A stretch of 42,579 nucleotides of DNA from an uncultured bacterium (GTDB lineage: Bacteria > Verrucomicrobiota > Kiritimatiellia > RFP12 > UBA1067): assembly GCA_902779865.1 (NCBI GenBank), contig CACZDG010000009.1:1-42579 (forward strand). The letters are read 5' to 3'. Position numbers and translations under genes: made by a program. Numbering within the stretch: the stretch's first letter is position 1; each line of letters begins with the position of its first letter. This document shows, piece after piece, positions 37,616-42,579 of the stretch. Under the pieces are notes generated by a model, which saw nothing but the letters and a program-made list of their open reading frames with translations, made no database searches and was not told where the DNA came from.

Positions 37616-38380
37616 CAATGGACGCCGGGATCAAGGGGAAGTGGACGCACGAGGACCAGAAACACGAGTTCGTGCCGTACAAGCAGGAGTTTGACGAGTT
37701 CTGGGACGACCCCGTGTTCCTCGCCAAGGTGGAGCAGTTTCTCAAGGCGTTTGCGGCGCGGTACGACGGCAACCCCGATGTGGCGTTCGTCGACCTCGGG
37801 TCGCTCGGCATCTACGGGGAATGCCACACCTCGAAGTTCAACAAGGAAGCAAAGGACAAGCCGGAGCGGTTCCGCAGGATCGCCAAGATGCACCTTTCGC
37901 TGTTTCGCCGATGCCTGCCGAACACGTACCTAGTGCATAGAGGCGTACCATGCGAGCTATTTCTCCACGCACAGTTTCCCCGACCTCTACTGGGAGGTGA
38001 ACAAGGGCGTGTGGACCGAGACGGCGAACCGCCTCGGATATCGTCTGGAGCTGCGGCGCGTTGAGTATCCCGAGGTCGTGAAGGTGAACGAGCCCGTCGT
38101 CGTGAAATCGACGTGGGTGAACGTCGGCGTCGCCCCTCAGTACGGAAATGCGACGCTGACGTGGAACCTGCTGAACGACAAGGACGTCGTGCTCGACTGG
38201 TTCGTCAAGCACAAGCGGAACCTGCCTGGCGAGAAGGTCGAGCTGCTCAAGCCCGGCATCTACACGCTTGCCGTATCCGTGGGACGCAAGGACGGCAAGC
38301 CTGAGATCGCGCTACCGCTTGAAGGCGGCATTGATCGGATCTATCCAGTCGGCAAGATCGAAGTAGTGAACAAGAAATAA
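37615..38380 (+). pseudogene. Decayed DUF4832-type glycosidase-like gene, fused to the GH2 remnant
   Basis: The frame from 37618 reads WTHEDQKHEFVPYKQ, FAARYDGNPDVAFVDLGSLG and IYGECHTSKF, the barrel part of DUF4874/DUF4832-like secreted glycosidases. After LPNTYLV (about 37935) a deletion shifts the frame; the next frame reads AYHASYFSTHSFPDLYWEV, then the C-terminal beta domain (LGYRLELRRVEYP, VVVKSTWVNVGVAP) to the stop at 38380. The N-terminal part is absent. Family naming is moderate; the frame breaks are clear. With the preceding piece this is a chimera of two different enzymes. Confidence 0.65.
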
Positions 38381-38385
38381 TGGGG

Positions 38386-38447
38386 CCTTGCGCATTCGTG
38401 TCCAAGCGCGGAACGCCATCCGTAGCACTCGCTATCTCTGCGCAAGG
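38386..38447. repeat. 9-bp inverted repeat enclosing a 62-bp element
   Basis: CCTTGCGCA (38386-38394) and TGCGCAAGG (38439-38447) are perfect complements with 44 nt between them, just after the pseudogene stop and just before the 23-bp array. It could be a terminator-like RNA hairpin without a T-run, or the ends of a tiny mobile element. Confidence 0.6.
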
Positions 38448-38461
38448 AGAACTTCAGCAGC

Positions 38462-38574
38462 GTCAATTCACCGAATGTAACCCGTTGAATTTGCCGAATG
38501 GAATCTGTTGAATTTGCCGAATGGAATCTGTTGAAATTGCCGAACGGAATCCGTTGAAATTGCCGAATGGCTAT
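38462..38574 (+). repeat. 23-bp tandem array upstream of a promoter
   Basis: Four good units beginning GTTGAA at 38484, 38507, 38530 and 38553 (exact 23-bp period) share GTTGAAWTTGCCGAAYGG plus a short tail. A degenerate fifth copy (GTCAATTCACCGAATG) starts at 38462. The array runs right up to the -35 box of the promoter at 38574, a position suited to operators or activator sites. Confidence 0.9.
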
Positions 38575-38602
38575 TGTAGTTCCGGACGGAATATGATATA
38601 AT
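38574..38602 (+). promoter_or_regulatory. Sigma70-type promoter after the 23-bp array
   Basis: TTGTAG (38574-38579) and TATAAT (38597-38602) are separated by 17 nt. The next ATG (38611) lies 8 nt after the -10 box, so the transcript would be leaderless. Confidence 0.75.
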
Positions 38603-38610
38603 ACGCGCCC

Positions 38611-38697
38611 ATGAAAGCCTATTTACCGCGAATTGCCGATTCGATGATTGCTGAAAGGCTATCGTATGCCGGCGCCATTTTGGCACTCAAGCCATAA
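38611..38697 (+). pseudogene. 28-codon remnant resembling the start of an AAA_14/DUF4143-type ATPase
   Basis: The ORF reads MKAYLPRIADSMIAERL, then SYAGAIL, then ALKP and stop. The opening is what I would expect just before the Walker A (EGPKWCGKT) of AAA_14/DUF4143 ATP-binding proteins, which typically begin with a YLPRI-like stretch and a YAGA(V/I)L strand. Here the Walker A and the remaining 380 or so residues are gone. The promoter and upstream array are intact, so the control region outlived its gene. The identification rests on one short segment and is inference. Confidence 0.5.
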
Positions 38698-38719
38698 AGC
38701 GTATGCAAGGATTCGTTCG

Positions 38720-40747
38720 ATGAAAACAAGCCAAAGGCATGTTTTTTCCGCAGTGGTCGCGGCGTTCGTGTGGGGAACGCTCTCCTGCGTTGCAGGAGAC
38801 GCCGACTGGATTTCCGCTGAACTGGCGAAACCTGTCCTGGGCGCTGACGCGGGAAGGTCGTCGTGGCGTGCGGTGTTTGCGGAGGTCGAGCGGGCGGATG
38901 CCGCATGTGATGCGGCCTGGCGGCGGATGAAAACGCGCGAGGAGCTGCAGCAGTACGGAAAGAATCTGCGAAGCCGCATGATTCACGCCATGGGCGGTTT
39001 CCCGTCCGAGCGGTGTCCGCTGAACGCGCGCACGATTGCCGTCCGGAAGCGCGACGGCTATACGGTGGAGAACGTCCTGTTCGAGAGCTGGCCCGGCGTT
39101 CATGTTTCCGCCAACCTCTATCTGCCCGATGCCACGCGTTTCCCGCCGCCATATCCCTGCGTGCTGATTTCCTGCGGACACAGTGGCGAGGGGAAGTCCG
39201 CCCCCAATTACGGCAGGGGCGGGGTGATGTCCGCCCGCGCCGGCATCGCGGCGCTGGTTGTCGATCCATTCGCGCAGGGCGAGCGCGTACAGGAGCGCGG
39301 GAAGAACCCTGCGCTCAACTGGGATGAGCACAACCGCATCGGCTCGCTGGCCGTCCTTCTCGGGGGCGGGTTCCCGCGCTTCCGCGTGTGGGACGCGATG
39401 CGCGCGCTCGACTATCTCGAGACGCGTCCCGACATCGACGCCAAGGCGCTCGGCTGCATGGGGAATTCGGGCGGCGGGAACGTCACGGCCTTCCTGCAGG
39501 CGGTCGATCCCCGGCTCGCGGCGACGGCGCCCGCCGGATACATCTGTTCCTTTGCCCGGGCGGCCGAGAAGGCGTCGATCGGTCCCGGGGACGCATGCCA
39601 GAACATCTTCGGACAGCTGTCGTTCGGCCTGAACCACGCGTCGTTCTGCCTCATGTCCGCGCCACTGCCGGTGCGCGTGCAGGCCTATCGCGGCGACATC
39701 GTCTTTCCCTTCGATGGCACGCGGCACACAGTCGAACTTGCCGAAGACGTGATGAAGCGGTTCGGCTGGGGGGAGCGTTTCGGCATGACGGACATGGAGG
39801 GCGGCCACCTCTGGTACGAGGGAAGCCGCGCGTCTTCCATCGACTGGATGAAGCGCTGGCTTCGCGGGGACGCCGCCGCGCTTGCGCGGACGACGGAGGA
39901 GTACCGTGCGCTCAACAAGGGCTTCGACAAAAAGACGTCTGACTGCGGGCCGGGCAAGTCCGATGGTTCCGCGTGCGGAGGCGGGGGCGTATTGTCGCTG
40001 CCCGGCGAACGAACGGTGTACGATGTCATGCGCGATGACCTGAAGGCGGCTGTTTCCGCACGGAAGGGGAAGGTCACGCCTGCCGACGTGCGGCGCATCG
40101 CCGGCATCGCCGAGCCGGGCGCCGTGCCGCTCAGGCGCATCGAGATTTCGGAAGAGACGCGCGGCGACGTGCGAATCGTCCGCGAGGCGTATGTGCGTCC
40201 GGATGGGCTGCAACTTCCCGCCGTTGTGTTCATTCCGGCCAAGATATCGGGTGCGCCGGTTATTGCCTTGAACGCCGCCGCCCGCAAAAACAGCGCGGAG
40301 GCCGTGGCGAAGTACGTGGCAGCCGGCCGCCCCGTGATGTCCATCGACCTGACGGGGACAGGGGAGATCGGACAGTACGGAAGGGAAAAGGGGGGAAGCT
40401 ATTACTCGCGCAAGGGACGGGACGAGGAGCTTTCCGTGTTGCTCTATGCGCTTGGCTATTCGCTTGTGGGGCGTCAGGCCGCTGAGCTTCAGGAGGTGGC
40501 GCTGGATTTGAAACGGCGGTTCGGGGCATCGCCGGATATCTTTACACGGGGACGCATGGCCGTCGCCGCAGCCCACGCATTCGCCGTGAACAAGGGACTG
40601 TTTGGGAAGGTTGAATTTGTCATACCGCCGCCGTCATGGTCTGAATCGGTCAGGAAAGCGCTTGACACGCCAATGTCCATCTGCGTCAACGGCGCGCTTA
40701 TGTCGTACGACTGGACGGAACTGGCTTCGGGCAATTTACCAGACTAG
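38720..40747 (+). CDS. Secreted acetylxylan-esterase-like alpha/beta hydrolase
   Basis: A 675-residue exported protein (signal region HVFSAVVAAFVWGTLSCVAG). Residues to about 430 form an acetylxylan esterase/abhydrolase-7-like domain: VENVLFESWPGVHVSANLYL, CVLISCGHSGEGKS, ALVVDPFAQGER, ALGCMGNSGGGNVTAF with the nucleophile Ser in GNSGG, and MEGGHLWYEG with the likely His. The second half (VREAYVRPDGLQLPAVVF, PVIALNAAARKN, PVMSIDLTGTGE) looks like a repeat of the same fold without a nucleophile motif. It probably removes acetyl groups from plant-type polysaccharides. The ATG at 38720 was chosen because AAGG precedes it and a signal peptide follows; the frame extends upstream to 38648. Confidence 0.75.
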   Translation: MKTSQRHVFSAVVAAFVWGTLSCVAGDADWISAELAKPVLGADAGRSSWRAVFAEVERADAACDAAWRRMKTREELQQYGKNLRSRMIHAMGGFPSERCPLNARTIAVRKRDGYTVENVLFESWPGVHVSANLYLPDATRFPPPYPCVLISCGHSGEGKSAPNYGRGGVMSARAGIAALVVDPFAQGERVQERGKNPALNWDEHNRIGSLAVLLGGGFPRFRVWDAMRALDYLETRPDIDAKALGCMGNSGGGNVTAFLQAVDPRLAATAPAGYICSFARAAEKASIGPGDACQNIFGQLSFGLNHASFCLMSAPLPVRVQAYRGDIVFPFDGTRHTVELAEDVMKRFGWGERFGMTDMEGGHLWYEGSRASSIDWMKRWLRGDAAALARTTEEYRALNKGFDKKTSDCGPGKSDGSACGGGGVLSLPGERTVYDVMRDDLKAAVSARKGKVTPADVRRIAGIAEPGAVPLRRIEISEETRGDVRIVREAYVRPDGLQLPAVVFIPAKISGAPVIALNAAARKNSAEAVAKYVAAGRPVMSIDLTGTGEIGQYGREKGGSYYSRKGRDEELSVLLYALGYSLVGRQAAELQEVALDLKRRFGASPDIFTRGRMAVAAAHAFAVNKGLFGKVEFVIPPPSWSESVRKALDTPMSICVNGALMSYDWTELASGNLPD

Positions 40748-40925
40748 TGTCAATAGAATGTGTTTGGAGTTGTGCCGACCTTTACTGTGAAGGTAAGAGC
40801 GACTGTAGAATACTTGAACGGAAATCTCTACTCTCAACTGTGTGAACGCTATTTTCCTACGGTGTACGAGCCCTAGACCAGATGTGTACGTGAGAATCTT
40901 CAACGGTGGAAGTAGTTGTTTCGTC

Positions 40926-40974
40926 GCCGAATATCGTTGTTTTGCCGTCAAATTAATATTCATTCGGCGGCAAA
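40926..40974. promoter_or_regulatory. Nested inverted repeats, possible operator
   Basis: GCCGAAT (40926-40932) faces ATTCGGC (40962-40968), and TTTGCCG (40941-40947) faces CGGCAAA (40968-40974), immediately before the TATAAT box of the HU-like gene. Both words, GCCGAAT and TTTGCCG, also occur in the 23-bp array at 38484-38574. The preceding stretch 40748-40925 is AT-richer and holds no gene that I can support. Confidence 0.55.
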
Positions 40975-40981
40975 TATTTGG

Positions 40982-40987
40982 TATAAT
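40982..40987 (+). promoter_or_regulatory. Extended -10 box of the HU-like gene
   Basis: TTTGGTATAATGGCGGC has TATAAT at 40982-40987 with the GG extension and a GC-rich discriminator. No good -35 is visible; the inverted repeats cover that position. The start codon is 88 nt downstream, after AAAGGAG. Confidence 0.7.
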
Positions 40988-41075
40988 GGCGGCAAGTTTC
41001 AGTTGGACACAGGGTAAGGACGGCATTTCACATGCAGTCCGTCCCTCTGACGCGACGAACAAAGGAGAAAAAAAC

Positions 41076-41786
41076 ATGCAGAAGCGCATAAATATCAAGG
41101 CAGTCACTCGCGAGAAGGATGCCGCCGGGAAGTTTCAGGCGAACCTGACGCCGAACGCGACCCTTGAGGGAAAAGAACTCATCGAGCGGTGGGCGGATTT
41201 TTCCCGATTGAACGCCGCGCAGGCAGAGACAACGTTGGTACTGCTGAAGGGCTTCATCCTGGATGAGCTGGCCAAAGGCAATAAGCTCGACTTCGGGCTG
41301 GTGTCGTTCTATCCAAGGCTGTCCGGCGCACTTTCCAGCCGCGATTCCTCGCCGGGCGCCGAGGGGCTTTACGTGCGCGGGGCGGTGAAGGCGAGACGCC
41401 CGCTGATGAACGGGCTGAAGGACAAGCTGGAGGCGGTGAATGGTCTCACAACGGTCCAGGCGCACATCTACAATGTCTTTGACAAGACGGCAAAGCGCTT
41501 TGACGTGCTGGCCACCGGCCATGTCCTGAGCGTTGCGGGATATGATATCTCCGTGGACGCCGCGAAGGAAGACGAGGGCGTGTGGCTGGAACGGCGGACG
41601 CACAAGGGCTACGAGCGCGTGACGAAGGGAAGGGTCGTCGGCTACTCGCCGGACCTCACGGAAGTCATCTTCGACGAACAGATCGCGCCTGGAATATACG
41701 TGCTGGCGTTCTACACGCGCTGCAGTCATGGCGAAGGCTACCGCGTGGTCCGCGTGAGCCGCAAAATACGCGCGATAGCACCATGA
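41076..41786 (+). CDS. HU/IHF-like DNA-binding protein with C-terminal domain (DUF4469-like)
   Basis: A 236-residue protein. The first 120 residues resemble the enlarged HU/IHF-like domain of DUF4469-type proteins: LIERWADFSRLNAAQAETTL, LDELAKGNKLDFGLVSFYPRL, GLYVRGAVKARRPLM. The rest (FDVLATGHVLSVAGYDISV, VWLERRTHKGYERVTKGRV, VIFDEQIAPGIYVLAFYTRC) looks like an immunoglobulin-like DUF4469 C-terminal domain. Such proteins are thought to be nucleoid-associated. The ATG at 41076 follows AAAGGAG with good spacing; the frame is open to 40842 but nothing there looks coding. It has its own promoter and operator-like repeats, and the next gene also starts from its own TATAAT. Confidence 0.75.
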   Translation: MQKRINIKAVTREKDAAGKFQANLTPNATLEGKELIERWADFSRLNAAQAETTLVLLKGFILDELAKGNKLDFGLVSFYPRLSGALSSRDSSPGAEGLYVRGAVKARRPLMNGLKDKLEAVNGLTTVQAHIYNVFDKTAKRFDVLATGHVLSVAGYDISVDAAKEDEGVWLERRTHKGYERVTKGRVVGYSPDLTEVIFDEQIAPGIYVLAFYTRCSHGEGYRVVRVSRKIRAIAP

Positions 41787-41794
41787 AAATTTGG

Positions 41795-41800
41795 TATAAT
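41795..41800 (+). promoter_or_regulatory. Extended -10 box of the methyltransferase gene
   Basis: TTTGGTATAATATTGCCCC has TATAAT at 41795-41800, 23 nt before the proposed GTG start. It has the same GGTATAAT core as the site at 40982. No clear -35. Confidence 0.65.
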
Positions 41801-41823
41801 ATTGCCCCGAGAGCGAATGACGA

Positions 41824-42579
41824 GTGAAAGGCAAATCGACAGATAGCGCCCTTGCGCGCGACATTCTGGAATGGAACGTTCCAGAAGAGGTGCTTGCGGT
41901 TCTGCTGAAAGACCGATCGACGGGCCGCAATCTCATCTGGGCGACGGATGACTACGCCGCACGCGGCAAGGGCTTTGGCGCGAACGACGAGATGCAAGTC
42001 GCGCAGATCGTGGACAAGGGCCATCCTGTGATTCGCCCCCGCGTTGACAAGAATGCAGAGGAACAGCGGCAGCGTTCGGTCAAGCGCGCGGAAGTGTTCA
42101 CACCATCGTGGATATGCAACAAGCAGAACAACCTTGTTTATGCCGCGTGGTTCGGGTGGAAGAAACCCGATTCAAGTCCGTTCAACACAGAAGTCGCCAA
42201 GTTCGATCCTGAAACAGAATTCGGCTGGAAATCGACCTGTGGCAAGGGCAACATAAAATTCCCCAAAGGCAAGACCTGGCAGGAATATGTCAAAGCACCG
42301 CGTTTGGAGGTGTCGTGCGGGGAAGCCCCATATCTCGCAAGCAGATACGACACGGTGAGCGGCAGGGTTATTCCCTTATGCGAGCGCATCGGGTTGCTTG
42401 ACCGCAAGTTGCGAGTGATCACGGAGAACATCGGCACGGGCGACATACAGGACTGGCTGTATTACGCCAAGCGTGCGGTTCAGAGCATCTATGGCTTCGA
42501 CTGGCAGGGCGACAACGTCCTGCTCGCAAGGGAAAATGTCCTGTTTACGGTCGTTGAAAGCTTCAACGCGGATTTCTTC
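41824..42579 (+). CDS. Adenine-specific DNA methyltransferase/restriction subunit M (3' end beyond window)
   Basis: The frame starts with GTG at 41824 and is open to the window end, giving 252 residues. The sequence matches the N-terminal part of a gut-bacterial restriction endonuclease subunit M family: LARDILEWNVPEEVLAVLLKD, LIWATDDYAARGKGF, RAEVFTPSWICNKQNNLVY, FPKGKTWQEYVKAPRLEV, SCGEAPYLASRYDTVSG, IGLLDRKLRVI, FDWQGDNVLLAREN. VFTPSW and the CGEAPYL..RYD region correspond to the segment before the SAM-binding and NPPY motifs, which should lie outside the window. It likely protects or modifies DNA as part of a restriction-modification system. The start is not certain, as no strong Shine-Dalgarno precedes it. 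Confidence 0.75.
   Translation, partial: MKGKSTDSALARDILEWNVPEEVLAVLLKDRSTGRNLIWATDDYAARGKGFGANDEMQVAQIVDKGHPVIRPRVDKNAEEQRQRSVKRAEVFTPSWICNKQNNLVYAAWFGWKKPDSSPFNTEVAKFDPETEFGWKSTCGKGNIKFPKGKTWQEYVKAPRLEVSCGEAPYLASRYDTVSGRVIPLCERIGLLDRKLRVITENIGTGDIQDWLYYAKRAVQSIYGFDWQGDNVLLARENVLFTVVESFNADFF

Noticed and set aside
38687-40576. A 629-codon minus-strand open frame opposite the esterase gene
   Set aside because: The plus strand carries a signal peptide and the GNSGG nucleophile motif; the antisense product has shadow composition only.
40748-41075. Open frames in the gap before the HU-like gene (for example the plus-strand extension from 40842)
   Set aside because: The strong Shine-Dalgarno and the domain start at 41076, a promoter lies inside the gap, and the extension shows no family features.

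Overview
The window reads as chromosomal DNA of a Gram-negative, high-GC bacterium of the PVC superphylum. The best fit is a polysaccharide-degrading Kiritimatiellota/Verrucomicrobiota-type gut or sediment organism. That assignment is inference. It rests on the mix of large secreted glycosidases, twin-arginine proteins starting M(N/S)RRDF, eukaryote-like Ser/Thr kinases with FGE-sulfatase modules, an H-x9-DG type pseudopilin, LamG proteins, and sigma70-like promoters with a recurrent GGTATAAT core. No rRNA or other phylogenetic marker is present to settle it.

Layout. Positions 1-3147 hold the 3' end of a GH106-like glycosidase, an SDR oxidoreductase and an MFS sugar transporter. Positions 3144-8069 hold two Ser/Thr kinases, the first a 1221-residue membrane protein with two FGE-like modules and a discoidin-like tail, separated by a small winged-helix ORF. 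Positions 8151-10516 hold a Tat-exported TIM-barrel protein, an exported protein and a lipoprotein. EttA (10543) is translationally coupled to a second GH106-like enzyme (12144), followed by a broken LamG gene (15423-16200). A minus-strand block (16370-19100) carries a PIN toxin and antitoxin, a broken minimal nucleotidyltransferase, an acyltransferase and a Nudix hydrolase. Positions 19266-23629 hold a GH78-like rhamnosidase, a TIM-barrel isomerase and a fructuronate-reductase-like enzyme. Positions 23645-26226 are housekeeping (rarA, an alpha/beta hydrolase, maf). Positions 26312-28658 hold two Tat-exported sugar-metabolism proteins. Positions 28708-32140 form a coupled citrate synthase-xseA-PP2C operon. 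Then come tRNA-His, a cobalamin riboswitch, the secreted protein it controls, and a coupled pseudopilin. A convergent UDP-xylose-synthase-like gene and tRNA-Ala(CGC) follow.

From 36333 to about 38700 the DNA changes character. It contains a strictly phased 22-bp repeat array, a gene-poor stretch, two fused and decayed glycosidase pseudogenes, a 23-bp repeat array, a good promoter, and a 28-codon remnant resembling the start of an AAA_14/DUF4143 ATPase. The window ends with an acetylxylan-esterase-like enzyme, an HU-like DNA-binding protein and the start of an adenine methyltransferase gene.

The catabolic theme is capture and oxidation of rhamnose/uronate-containing polysaccharides. GH106 and GH78 enzymes would release sugars, the MFS carrier would import them, and the SDR, Gfo/Idh/MocA, TIM-barrel and mannonate/fructuronate enzymes would process them. 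The most unusual signals are a 74-bp micro-inversion that can be undone on paper to restore a LamG domain, two iteron-like arrays, small palindromic repeats captured in frame inside both GH106-like genes, and a tRNA-His/B12-riboswitch tandem.
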